From positions 124,001 to 188,000 of the forward strand of contig NZ_VIRM01000007.1 in assembly GCF_006874475.1 (NCBI RefSeq): 64,000 bases of DNA, written 5' to 3'. How positions within the stretch are numbered: position 1 is the stretch's first letter; the number at the start of each line of letters is the position of its first letter. Under the pieces are notes generated by a model. The model saw only the letters and a list, made by a program, of their open reading frames with translations. It was not told the DNA's origin and did not search any database. The position numbers and the translations under genes were made by a program. Below, piece after piece: positions 1 to 6,936 of this stretch. Source of the DNA: Microbispora hainanensis (lineage in GTDB: Bacteria; Actinomycetota; Actinomycetes; Streptosporangiales; Streptosporangiaceae).

Positions 1-195
1 CTCCGGCCCGACGGGCGCCAGCAGTTCGGTGAGGATCGCGTCCTTGTTCGTGAAGTGATAGAGCAAGGACGCCTTGGAGCAGCCCGCGTCCGTGGCGATG
101 TCCTGCAGGGAGGTGCCGCGGAAGCCGTGCGCGGCGAACAGCCGCACGGCCGAGTCCAGGATGTCCGCGCGCATGGTGGTTGCGGAACGTGCCAT
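1..195 (-). CDS. TetR-family regulator, N-terminal part (cut by window start)
   Basis: The 65 visible residues hold the complete TetR DNA-binding domain: a first helix (ILDSAVRLFAAHGFRGTS) and a helix-turn-helix ending CSKASLLYHFTNKDAIL. The ligand-binding part lies beyond the window. The ATG at 193-195 is the likely start, since the TetR fold begins about ten residues in. Two copies of a near-palindromic 15-mer lie 15-50 bases upstream and are probably its own operator. What it controls cannot be seen here; TetR proteins usually repress their own gene and a neighbour. Confidence 0.9.
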   Translation of the reverse strand, partial: MARSATTMRADILDSAVRLFAAHGFRGTSLQDIATDAGCSKASLLYHFTNKDAILTELLAPVGPE

Positions 196-208
196 GCGGA
201 CACCCTAA

Positions 209-244
209 CTGACCGATCGGCCAGCTTTTGACCGATCGGCCAGT
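209..244. promoter_or_regulatory. Tandem TetR-type operator repeats
   Basis: TGACCGATCGGCCAG occurs at 210-224 and again at 229-243. Each copy is centred on the palindrome CCGATCGG, and the 19-base period is close to two helical turns. The position just upstream of the TetR start fits autoregulation. That the protein binds here is inferred. Confidence 0.65.
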
Positions 245-400
245 GACCCACCCCGGCGCCCGCCGGCACCCCATGCCGGCCACTGCGGCCCGGCGTACGC
301 GGCGACGCCGCGCGGAAAACCGCCCTAAATGGCGATATAACCGGGGAACTCATCCGATCTTGGTCGAATATCCCCGCCGCATGTGACAGCGTGAGAGCTT

Positions 401-916
401 GTGGCCGAGTTGCTGATCACCGCCCAGGACACCTTTCAGCGAAGATATGGACGCTATCTCCTCGCTGACGGCGATGGCCCGACCATCGACACCGAGGATG
501 CGCGGCTCTTGGGCGGCGAATTGTGCTCCACGACCCAGAACTTGATGGTCATCGAGTCGATCGCAGGGCGTGACGACGTCCTGGAACTGAAGACGGGAAG
601 GTTCGTCTTCGAGGTCTGGACCGCCGAGCCGCCACCCACGCCGGACGATGCCTGGCACAAGCAGACCATCGTCCAGTTTCGGGCGAGTTCGGGGGTGGTC
701 CATCTCGAAGACGATGAAGAAGTGGCGAGTGCGCTTCAAGTCGATTTGGGCGCGCGAGCCATGCGCTGGCGGGTCAGGGTGTCGGCTCGCGCGATCGAAT
801 TGGAGCCCGAGGAAGTCGAGTATTTCGAGCTGGGGGCCGAGGAGTACGAAGCCGAAGTGTTTCTCCTCCAGTTCTGGCCGGACCGCCCCGGAGAACGAAG
901 GACCCGGGACGTATGA
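401..916 (+). CDS. Hypothetical acidic protein (171 aa)
   Basis: I do not recognise this family. It starts at a GTG with only a weak purine stretch upstream. The protein is soluble, has no signal peptide or membrane segment, and is strongly acidic in its second half (residues 130-160, with runs such as LEPEEVEYFELGAEEYEAE). The alternating hydrophobic pattern suggests a beta-rich fold. Wobble positions are less G+C-rich than in the flanking enzymes, which may mean foreign origin. It lies between a TetR gene and a decayed toxin-antitoxin remnant and has no operon partner. The open frame and plausible composition support a real gene; its function is unknown. Confidence 0.6.
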   Translation: MAELLITAQDTFQRRYGRYLLADGDGPTIDTEDARLLGGELCSTTQNLMVIESIAGRDDVLELKTGRFVFEVWTAEPPPTPDDAWHKQTIVQFRASSGVVHLEDDEEVASALQVDLGARAMRWRVRVSARAIELEPEEVEYFELGAEEYEAEVFLLQFWPDRPGERRTRDV

Positions 917-1019
917 GCACTCGCCCCGGCCACCGTCCGGCAGGTCTCAGCAGCCTGTACGGCAGGTCTCCGTCGGCCCTCTGTCCGCTGAACGCTGACC
1001 ACCTGACTCGCTTGGCGAC

Positions 1020-1126
1020 GAGGCTGGAATTGGACACTGAGCCGGACCTCGAGGGCTTCGGCGGGACGCTCCAGCATGGGAAGGGTGGGCATCGTGCCTG
1101 TCCGGCCATGCCTTGCGCTCGCCCAT
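1020..1126 (-). pseudogene. Remnant of a HigA-like (XRE) antitoxin
   Basis: An ATG at 1124-1126 opens a frame beginning MGERKAWPDRH, which resembles the start of actinobacterial HigA-type antitoxins. From about 1092 another frame reads MPTLPMLERPAEALEVRLSV, which resembles the end of an XRE helix-turn-helix domain (TPTLxxLxRIAxALG). The roughly 50 residues of HTH core that should separate them are missing, and the frame differs. I read this as an internally deleted antitoxin just after the toxin remnant, in the usual toxin-then-antitoxin order. It rests on motif memory only. Confidence 0.4.
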
Positions 1127-1131
1127 GTCGA

Positions 1132-1281
1132 TCACTCCCGTCCGCCGTGTGCGGGCGATGCATCACCGCACGCCCGCACGGCTCGCTCGATCTCAGCCGT
1201 CTCCCGCATCCGCTGTTCGCGGAAGACCGTAAGCAGAATGATGGGTCTTCCCGCTCCAGTAGGTGATGCGAACCCGGCCTG
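1132..1281 (-). pseudogene. Remnant of a HigB/Gp49-like (RelE-fold) toxin, C-terminal part with frameshift
   Basis: Two frames together recall the end of the phage-derived Gp49-like/HigB toxins: AGRVRITYWSGKT (1281-1243) and, after a one-base shift, IILLTVFREQRMRETAEIER from 1242 to a stop at 1132-1134. The order VRxTYW then IxLLTVFxKxRMRE is typical of these toxins. The N-terminal half is absent; the sequence runs into the 3' end of the SDR gene. The stop is six bases before the antitoxin ATG, as expected for an intact pair. It is broken and unlikely to make an active toxin. Confidence 0.55.
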
Positions 1282-1298
1282 CGGCCTTTCCGCCTGGG

Positions 1299-2144
1299 TC
1301 AGCGGGCTTCGAGGTTGCCGTGTGCCTCGATGGAGAGGTCCTGCCAGTCGGACCAGGTCTTGAGGCGGGCGGCGTAGGCCTGCTCGATCAGCGGGTGGAA
1401 GCCCTTGCCGAACAGCACCCGCAGCGGCGGGTTGCCGGAGTCCACGAGCTTCAGCAGTGCCTGCGCCGCGGCGGCCGGGTCGCCCGCGGGCAGCTTCCCC
1501 GTCATCTCCCCGAGGCGCTGACGGAGACCGTTGTACGCCGGGTCGGGCGTGGCCATGTGGCCGTTGGCCAGCGGGTCGGGGTTGTTGCCGTTCCGGGTGG
1601 CGAAGCCGCCGGGCTCGATGATGGTCAGCTTGACGCCGAACTCTGCGACTTCACCGGCGAGCGCCTCGTTGAGGCCCTCCAGGGCCCACTTGGAGGCGTG
1701 GTACGCGCCGCCGAGCGGCATCGCGATCACCCCGGCGGCCGAGGACAGCTGGATGATGTGCCCCGAGCGCTGCTCGCGCAGGTGGGGCAGCGCGGCCTGG
1801 ACCACCCACACCGCGCCGAACAGGTTGGTCTCCATCTGGTCGCGCAGTTCCTGTTCGGTGAGCTCCTCGACCGCGCCGACCTGGGCGTAGCCGGCGTTGT
1901 TGACGATGACGTCGAGCCGCCCGAAGTGCTCCTTGGCGCGGCGCACGCTCTCGAAGACGGCGGCCCTGTCGGTCACGTCCATCTCCAGGAGGAGCACCGC
2001 GTCCCCGTAAGTGTCGGCCAGGGCCTTCAGGCTCGCGGTGTCGCGGGCGGTGGCGGCGACCTTGTCGCCGCGCTCCAGGGCGGCCTCCACGAAGTTGCGG
2101 CCCAGGCCGCGGGACGAGCCGGTGACGAACCAGACCTTCTGCAT
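1299..2144 (-). CDS. Short-chain dehydrogenase/reductase, probable ECF41 target
   Basis: This 281-residue classical SDR has the dinucleotide motif TGSSRGLG at residues 8-15, NNAG at 82-85, a catalytic serine near 134 and Y148-x3-K152. The substrate is unknown. A good ribosome site (AAGGAG) precedes the ATG. It is transcribed away from an ECF41 sigma factor gene, and its leader carries a TCTCACA-N16-CGTC element matching the ECF41 promoter consensus. ECF41 sigmas are known to sit beside carboxymuconolactone decarboxylase, oxidoreductase or epimerase genes; this would be the oxidoreductase partner. Its 3' end abuts the toxin remnant. Confidence 0.92.
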   Translation of the reverse strand: MQKVWFVTGSSRGLGRNFVEAALERGDKVAATARDTASLKALADTYGDAVLLLEMDVTDRAAVFESVRRAKEHFGRLDVIVNNAGYAQVGAVEELTEQELRDQMETNLFGAVWVVQAALPHLREQRSGHIIQLSSAAGVIAMPLGGAYHASKWALEGLNEALAGEVAEFGVKLTIIEPGGFATRNGNNPDPLANGHMATPDPAYNGLRQRLGEMTGKLPAGDPAAAAQALLKLVDSGNPPLRVLFGKGFHPLIEQAYAARLKTWSDWQDLSIEAHGNLEAR

Positions 2145-2186
2145 GGCGTGCTCCTTGTTTCTGCGTTCAGCCGTTACAACCCCCTG

Positions 2187-2213
2187 GACGAGACACCCGG
2201 CGGAGATGTGAGA
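2187..2213 (-). promoter_or_regulatory. Predicted ECF41 sigma promoter of the SDR gene
   Basis: Read on the minus strand, TCTCACA (2213-2207) is followed after exactly 16 bases by CGTC (2190-2187). The published ECF41 consensus is TGTCACA-N16-CGTC, so one -35 base differs and the spacing is exact. It lies about 45 bases before the SDR start and faces away from the sigma gene. Confidence 0.65.
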
Positions 2214-2268
2214 TCACCCGAGTGTGACCTGCGGCACAATGTCACGTTTGTCCGGCACGGTGATACCA

Positions 2269-3204
2269 ATGGTCGGCGTGACCCGCGTCGAGGAGTTCCA
2301 GGAACTGAGGCCGCTGCTGTTCGCGATCGCCTATCGCATCCTGGGCAGCGTCAGCGAGGCCGAGGACGCGGTGCAGGAGGCCTGGCTGCGCTACGAAGGC
2401 TCCGCGACCCAGGCCGAGTCGCCCAAGGCCTTCCTGTCGGCCACGGTGACGCGGATCTCGATCGACGTGCTGCGCTCGGCCCGCGTGCGGCGCGAGGCGT
2501 ACGTCGGGCCGTGGTTCCCCGAACCGCTGCTGACCGACCCCTACCAGGACCCGGAGCGTTCTGCGGAGCTGTCCGACTCGTTGTCGATGGCGGCGCTGAT
2601 CCTGCTGGAACGGCTCAGCCCGCTCGAACGCGCGGTCTTCGTGCTCCGCGAGGTGTTCGCCTTCAGCTATCGGGAGATCGCCGACGCGGTGGAGCGGTCG
2701 GAGGCGGCCTGCCGCCAGCTCGCGCTGCAGGCGCGCCGCCACATGGACGCGGGCAGGCCCCGGTTCGAGGCGGATCGCCAGGCGCGCGACCGGCTCGCCG
2801 GGCGGTTCTTCCACGCGATGCGGGAGGGGGACGTCGCAGGGCTGCGGGAACTGCTGGCCGCCGACGTCCAGCTCGTCAACGACGGCGCCGGCAAGATCGG
2901 GAGCACGATCGCCCTCTTCGGCGCCGCGAAGGTCGCCCGGGTGCTGTCGGTCACCATCCCGCCGTTCGCCCGGATCGGCGCGGTGCTGGAGGCACGCGAG
3001 GTGAACGGCCAGCCGGGCATGATCATCCGCGACCGCGAGGGCCGCGTCTTCAACGTCTGGACGTTCGACATCCTGGACGGACGCATCCAGACCATCCGCT
3101 CGATCGTCAACCCCGACAAGCTCGCCCACCTCGGCCCCGTCGCCGACGCCCACGCGGTCATCCGCGAGAAGAAGCAGACCCGCCGCGACCAGCGGACCTC
3201 ATGA
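2269..3204 (+). CDS. ECF41-family sigma factor (SigJ type) with SnoaL-like C-terminal domain
   Basis: Sigma region 2 (ELRPLLFAIAYRILGSV, DAVQEAWLRY) is followed by a linker with the ECF41 hallmark GPWFPEPL, then region 4 (SPLERAVFVLREVFAFSYREIADAV). After about residue 185 comes a SnoaL/NTF2-like domain with NDGAGK, the counterpart of the DGGGK motif that tunes activity in this group. No anti-sigma gene is adjacent, as is usual for ECF41, where the fused domain regulates the sigma. The frame opens at a GTG at 2224; I prefer the ATG at 2269 because conserved sequence starts soon after, but no candidate start has a clear ribosome site. It is divergent from the SDR gene it probably controls. Confidence 0.9.
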   Translation: MVGVTRVEEFQELRPLLFAIAYRILGSVSEAEDAVQEAWLRYEGSATQAESPKAFLSATVTRISIDVLRSARVRREAYVGPWFPEPLLTDPYQDPERSAELSDSLSMAALILLERLSPLERAVFVLREVFAFSYREIADAVERSEAACRQLALQARRHMDAGRPRFEADRQARDRLAGRFFHAMREGDVAGLRELLAADVQLVNDGAGKIGSTIALFGAAKVARVLSVTIPPFARIGAVLEAREVNGQPGMIIRDREGRVFNVWTFDILDGRIQTIRSIVNPDKLAHLGPVADAHAVIREKKQTRRDQRTS

Positions 3205-3225
3205 TCGGCGGCCCGCCGGTCCCAA

Positions 3226-3260
3226 TGCCCCGGGATCTACCACAGTGCCCCGGGATCTAC
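3226..3260. repeat. 20-bp tandem duplication at convergent gene ends
   Basis: TGCCCCGGGATCTAC occurs at 3226-3240 and 3246-3260, a 20-base period. The second copy contains the last codons and stop of the SDR gene ending at 3257. It looks like a recent short duplication between two converging genes; I see no function. Confidence 0.5.
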
Positions 3261-4201
3261 AGGTCGAGCAGGTCCGCCGACACCTGCCAGAGGAGGGTGG
3301 CGGCCTCCGGGTCGAGCGCGTACGCCGCGACGCCCCGGCTCTCGCCCGACTCGACGACCTCCGCCTCCTGGTTGTCCTCGAAGTAGCGTCCGCTGACGCC
3401 TTCGACCAGCGGCGAGGCGGCGAGCAGCACGGAGGTGGCCGCGCCCTGCTCGGTGTTCTTCCACGTCACACCGGTCGAGGCGCCCAGCGCGCGGCGGCGC
3501 TCGATGTAGTCGGGCTCCAGGTGCCGCTGCAGGCCGGTCGGGATGCCGCCGGGCATGAGCGCGTTGACCGCGATGCCGTCGCCGGCCCACCGCCGGGCGG
3601 CCTCGACCGCGAACAGCACGTTGGCCGTCTTCGACTGCCCGTACGCGAGCCACGGGTCGTACGGGCGCTCCCGGAAGTGGATGTCGTCGAAGACGACGGG
3701 CGAGCGCAGGTGGGCGCTGGAGCTGACCGAGACGACGCGGGCGCCGCCGGCCGCGGCGAGCGCCGGGCGCAGGCCCGTGGACAGCGCGAAGTGGCCGAGG
3801 TGGTTGGTCGCGAACTGCAGCTCCCAGCCCTCCGGCGTCCGCGTCTCCGGGCAGGCCATCACGCCGGCGTTGTTGACCAGGATGTGCAGGGGCCCCTCCC
3901 ACGCCGCGACGAACGCGGCGACGGAGGCCCGGTCGGCGAGATCCAGCGGAGCGACGAGTACGGATGCGCCTCCGGTCGTGGCGGCGATGTCGCCGGCGGT
4001 CCGCTTGCCCGCGTCGAGGTCGCGGACCGCGATCGTCACCTCCGCGCCCGCCGCGGCCAGCGCCCTGGCGGTCTCGACGCCGATTCCCGACGCGCCGCCG
4101 GTCACGATCGCCCGCCGCCCGCGCAGGTCGATCCCCTCCAGGACCTCGGCCGCGGTGGACTGCCCGGTGAACGGCGTGGTGATGCGGGTGGTCTGAGTCA
4201 T
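3257..4201 (-). CDS. Short-chain dehydrogenase, retinol-dehydrogenase-like
   Basis: This 314-residue SDR has TGGASGIG at residues 34-41, NNAG at 110-113, a catalytic serine near 160 and Y187-x3-K191. An N-terminal extension (RITTPFTGQSTAAEVLEGID) is typical of the retinol dehydrogenase/WW-oxidoreductase-like SDRs common in actinomycetes. It is a close paralogue of the SDR at 18744-19700, sharing the N-terminal RITTPF and the C-terminal SPLVEGVSGRYFEDNQEA. It is divergent from a TetR gene, and two palindromes lie between them, so control by that repressor is likely. The substrate is unknown. Confidence 0.92.
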   Translation of the reverse strand: MTQTTRITTPFTGQSTAAEVLEGIDLRGRRAIVTGGASGIGVETARALAAAGAEVTIAVRDLDAGKRTAGDIAATTGGASVLVAPLDLADRASVAAFVAAWEGPLHILVNNAGVMACPETRTPEGWELQFATNHLGHFALSTGLRPALAAAGGARVVSVSSSAHLRSPVVFDDIHFRERPYDPWLAYGQSKTANVLFAVEAARRWAGDGIAVNALMPGGIPTGLQRHLEPDYIERRRALGASTGVTWKNTEQGAATSVLLAASPLVEGVSGRYFEDNQEAEVVESGESRGVAAYALDPEAATLLWQVSADLLDL

Positions 4202-4261
4202 GTTCGTCCCCGTCCCCTGCGGCGGCGGCCCTCCGGGGCGCCGGCCGCTACAATCAGGAAA

Positions 4262-4310
4262 ACCGGAGGAACCTCCGGTACGCCTGGAACTCTAATCGGA
4301 GGATCCTCCG
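4262..4310. promoter_or_regulatory. Pair of palindromic TetR operators
   Basis: CCGGAGGAACCTCCGG (4263-4278) and CGGAGGATCCTCCG (4297-4310) are both palindromes of the form CGGAGG-N2-CCTCCG. Their centres are 33 bases apart, about three helical turns. They lie between the divergent SDR and TetR genes. I infer cooperative binding by the TetR protein, repressing both. Confidence 0.75.
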
Positions 4311-4338
4311 TTTAGCAACCCGTGCTCGTGGAGGAGCT

Positions 4339-4938
4339 GTGTCCACCCCCGCTCGACCATCCGCGGCCAAGCCGTTGCGCGCCGACGCCCGGCGCAACCG
4401 CGAGCGGCTGCTCGACGTCGCCGCGCGGGCGTTCTCCCACGACGGGCCGGATGTCACGCTCGACGCGATCGCGAAGGAGGCCGGCGTCGGCATCGGCACG
4501 CTCTACCGCCACTTCCCCACCAGGGAGGCGCTGATCGAGGCGGCCTACCGCAACGAGCTGGGGAAGCTGTGCGACGCGGCGGCCGAGCTCGCGGCCGAGA
4601 TGCCACCTGACGAGGCGATGCGCACGTGGATGGACCGTTTCGTCGACTACCTGGCGACCAAACGCGGCATGGCCGACGCCTTGCGCGCTGTGATCGCCTC
4701 CGGCTCGAACCCGTACGCGCAGAGCCGCGACCGGCTGCTCGGCGCGATCGGCACGCTGCTCGACGCGGGCGGCGCGGCCGGGATCCTGCGGCGGGACGTG
4801 CCGGCCGAGGACGTGCTCACCGGCATGAACGGCATCTGCCTCGCCGCCGGGGATGCCGCGCAGCGCGAGCAGGCCGGGCGCCTGCTCGACCTGCTGATGG
4901 ACGGCCTGCGCGGTCGGGCGCCGGGCGCACCGGCCTGA
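4339..4938 (+). CDS. TetR-family transcriptional repressor
   Basis: The 199-residue protein has a TetR helix-turn-helix at residues 39-68 (VTLDAIAKEAGVGIGTLYRH), after a basic helix (RRNRERLLDVAARAF). The C-terminal half is helical and resembles the SCO1402/PsrA-like group often paired with oxidoreductases. The start is a GTG preceded by GGAGGAG with good spacing. The divergent SDR gene and two palindromes upstream make it the likely local and self repressor. Its ligand is unknown, perhaps a substrate or product of the SDR. Confidence 0.9.
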   Translation: MSTPARPSAAKPLRADARRNRERLLDVAARAFSHDGPDVTLDAIAKEAGVGIGTLYRHFPTREALIEAAYRNELGKLCDAAAELAAEMPPDEAMRTWMDRFVDYLATKRGMADALRAVIASGSNPYAQSRDRLLGAIGTLLDAGGAAGILRRDVPAEDVLTGMNGICLAAGDAAQREQAGRLLDLLMDGLRGRAPGAPA

Positions 4939-4954
4939 GGAGGGCCTCCGGCAC

Positions 4955-5767
4955 TCACACCCGGTGCCAGCGGGCCTCGGCAAAGCAGTAGACGGCGAAC
5001 AGCACCAGGCCGACGGCGACCACGACGAGCAGCCAGGGACCGGCCGGGGTGTCGGCGAGCGCCTTGACCGCGCCGTCGATCCCGGCCGCCTTGCCCGGGT
5101 CGTAGGTGAGGGCGGCCCGGCCGATCAGGATGCCGGCGGCCAGCGCGATGACGCCGCGGGCGATGTAACCGGCCTTGCCGAGCTTGACGACGACGCCGCG
5201 GGCCCGGGGCTCGGTCACGTTCATGTCCTTCATGAACTTCGCGGTCCAGCCCTCGTAGATCCAGAAGACGCCGAGCGCGATCACGCCCAGCGCCATCAGG
5301 CCGACCAGGACCTGCCCGCCCGGCAGCTGGAACAGTGTCTTGGTGACGTCCTGCGACTGACTGTCGGACGAGGAGGCGGGCTGGTTTCGTGTGAGCAGCG
5401 CCACGATCGAGAACACCAGCGCGGCGTAGACGACGGCCTTGGCCGCGGCCTGCACACGATCCTTTACCCCAAGCGGGCCCCAGACGGCCTCGGAGACCTG
5501 CCAGATCGTCAGCGCGGCCAGGCCGACGGACATGACCCACAGCAGGGGGTCGCCCAGGGGCGCGTCGCGGACGATCTGGAGCGCGCTGCTCTTGTCGGCC
5601 TCCCCGCCGCCGCCGAAGGCGATGTGCAGCGCGACCAGTCCGATGATCGCGTAAAGGACGCCCCGGGCGGCGAACCCGAGCTTGGCGAGCTTCTCCAGCA
5701 CGGGGTGGTCGGCCGCTCTGCGTGCCGCCCCTTCGAGACGGCGGCCGGCCTGACGCGCGGTCGTCAT
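4955..5767 (-). CDS. DUF1206 membrane protein
   Basis: The 270-residue protein has about six membrane segments in three repeated pairs. Each repeat begins with a basic, glycine-rich stretch such as KLGFAARGVLYAIIG (near residue 30), the middle KAVVYAALVFSIVA, and KAGYIARGVIALAAGILIG. This triple arrangement is the DUF1206 pattern, widespread in actinobacteria and of unknown function. I chose the ATG at 5765-5767 because GAGGAG precedes it by five bases; an in-frame GTG at 5785 would add six residues. It is a single gene, converging on the TetR gene. Confidence 0.88.
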   Translation of the reverse strand: MTTARQAGRRLEGAARRAADHPVLEKLAKLGFAARGVLYAIIGLVALHIAFGGGGEADKSSALQIVRDAPLGDPLLWVMSVGLAALTIWQVSEAVWGPLGVKDRVQAAAKAVVYAALVFSIVALLTRNQPASSSDSQSQDVTKTLFQLPGGQVLVGLMALGVIALGVFWIYEGWTAKFMKDMNVTEPRARGVVVKLGKAGYIARGVIALAAGILIGRAALTYDPGKAAGIDGAVKALADTPAGPWLLVVVAVGLVLFAVYCFAEARWHRV

Positions 5768-5795
5768 CGCGGCTCCTCTCCTCACGATCGGTCCG

Positions 5796-5826
5796 GGTGA
5801 CCGGTCCGGCAGCCGGACCGGTCACC
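5796..5826. terminator. Strong hairpin ending the murQ-AmiE-like operon
   Basis: A perfect 14-bp stem (GGTGACCGGTCCGG at 5796-5809, complement at 5813-5826) with a 3-base loop lies 22 bases after the AmiE-like stop codon. There is no U-run, as is common for actinobacterial terminators. It also insulates the DUF1206 gene. Confidence 0.7.
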
Positions 5827-5847
5827 TACTGACCCGGGCGAGGAGGA

Positions 5848-6936
5848 TCAAACATCGGCCAGACGCAGGGCTTCTGCCGCGACGGCGTGCCGGAGGTCGC
5901 GGATGCCGGGGCGGCCCCGCAGCGGATGGACGTTGTTGGTGAGCAGCACGACGGTCAGCCGGCGGGCGGGATCGACGACCAGCGACGTGCCGGTGAAGCC
6001 CGAGTGGCCGAACGCGCCCGCGAGCGGCCCCACGGTGGCCGGGTCGTCGATGCGCACGCCGAGCCCCTGCCGGAAGGCGGCGCCCGGCACGCCCTGGTCG
6101 CGCAGCATCTCGGCGGTCCAGGAGGGCGACAGGACCGGCCCGCCGCCGGTGCGCAGCGCCTCGCCGAAGCGGACGAGGTCGGCGGCGGTGGAGAACAGCC
6201 CGGCGTGCCCGGCCACGCCGCCCAGCGCGTGGGCCGTCTCGTCGTGCACCTCGCCCCGCACGCAGGTGCCGCGCTTGAACTCGGTGGCGACGGCCAGGCC
6301 CGGCTCGACCGGCCCGTACGCCGTGGCGCCGAGCCCGAGCGGCCCGGTGACCCGCTCGCGCACGAGCACGTCCAGCGGCGCGCCGCCGGCGGCCTCCGCC
6401 ACCCGCCCGGCCGTGATCAGGCCGACGTCCGAGTAGAGGTGGGTCCCCGGTGGCCCCTGCACCGGCGTGGACAGCACCAGATCCCAGCGGGCCTCCTCCG
6501 GTTCCTTCTCCACCCGGCGGCTCGCGGGCAGGCCCGCCGAATGCGTGAGCAGGTGCCGTACGGTGATCTCGGGCCGGTGTCCGTAGAACCGGGGCAGCCG
6601 TACGGCCACCGGCTCGTCGAGGTCGAGCGCGCCCTCCTGGGCCAGCGAGACCAGCACCGTGGCCGTGAACAGCTTGGTCACGGAGGCGATGTCGAACAGC
6701 GCGTCCATGGTCACGGCCGGCCGTTCTGCGAGCAGCTCCCCGGACGGGTCGGCGTACCGCACGGCCTCGCCCACGGCGGCCTCGGCGACCGTGCGCCCGT
6801 CAACGGCGATCACGGCGACCGCCGCCGAGGCGACCTCGGGCACCGCGGCCCGCAGGACGTCCTCCAGCATCCGATCGGGCACCGCGTTATCGGGCACCGC
6901 GTTATCGGGCACCGCGTTATCGGGCACCGCGCTCAT
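5848..6936 (-). CDS. Serine hydrolase of the beta-lactamase family, probable AmiE-like MurNAc-peptide amidase
   Basis: The 362-residue protein has the serine beta-lactamase/esterase signature: SVTK (near residue 84), YSDV (near 160) and GHSGFTG (near 305). In Bacillus the AmiE (YbbE) member of this superfamily removes the peptide from MurNAc and is encoded in the murQ-nagZ-namZ cluster. Here the gene overlaps murQ (TGATG), so translation is probably coupled. There is no signal peptide, unlike secreted Bacillus AmiE, so it should act in the cytoplasm. The N-terminus begins with a DNAVP repeat encoded by a 15-bp tandem repeat. An ordinary esterase or DD-peptidase-like role remains possible. Confidence 0.85.
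   Translation of the reverse strand: MSAVPDNAVPDNAVPDNAVPDRMLEDVLRAAVPEVASAAVAVIAVDGRTVAEAAVGEAVRYADPSGELLAERPAVTMDALFDIASVTKLFTATVLVSLAQEGALDLDEPVAVRLPRFYGHRPEITVRHLLTHSAGLPASRRVEKEPEEARWDLVLSTPVQGPPGTHLYSDVGLITAGRVAEAAGGAPLDVLVRERVTGPLGLGATAYGPVEPGLAVATEFKRGTCVRGEVHDETAHALGGVAGHAGLFSTAADLVRFGEALRTGGGPVLSPSWTAEMLRDQGVPGAAFRQGLGVRIDDPATVGPLAGAFGHSGFTGTSLVVDPARRLTVVLLTNNVHPLRGRPGIRDLRHAVAAEALRLADV
6874..6930. repeat. 15-bp in-frame minisatellite in the AmiE-like gene
   Basis: The unit ATCGGGCACCGCGTT starts at 6874, 6889, 6904 and 6919, giving nearly four copies, and encodes repeated DNAVP at the N-terminus just after the start. Copies are almost identical, suggesting recent slippage. Copy changes would keep the frame. 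Confidence 0.85.

Noticed and set aside
2224-2268. Upstream GTG start of the ECF41 sigma gene
   Set aside because: It would add 15 residues that do not resemble the sigma N-terminus and has no ribosome site; kept only as an alternative.
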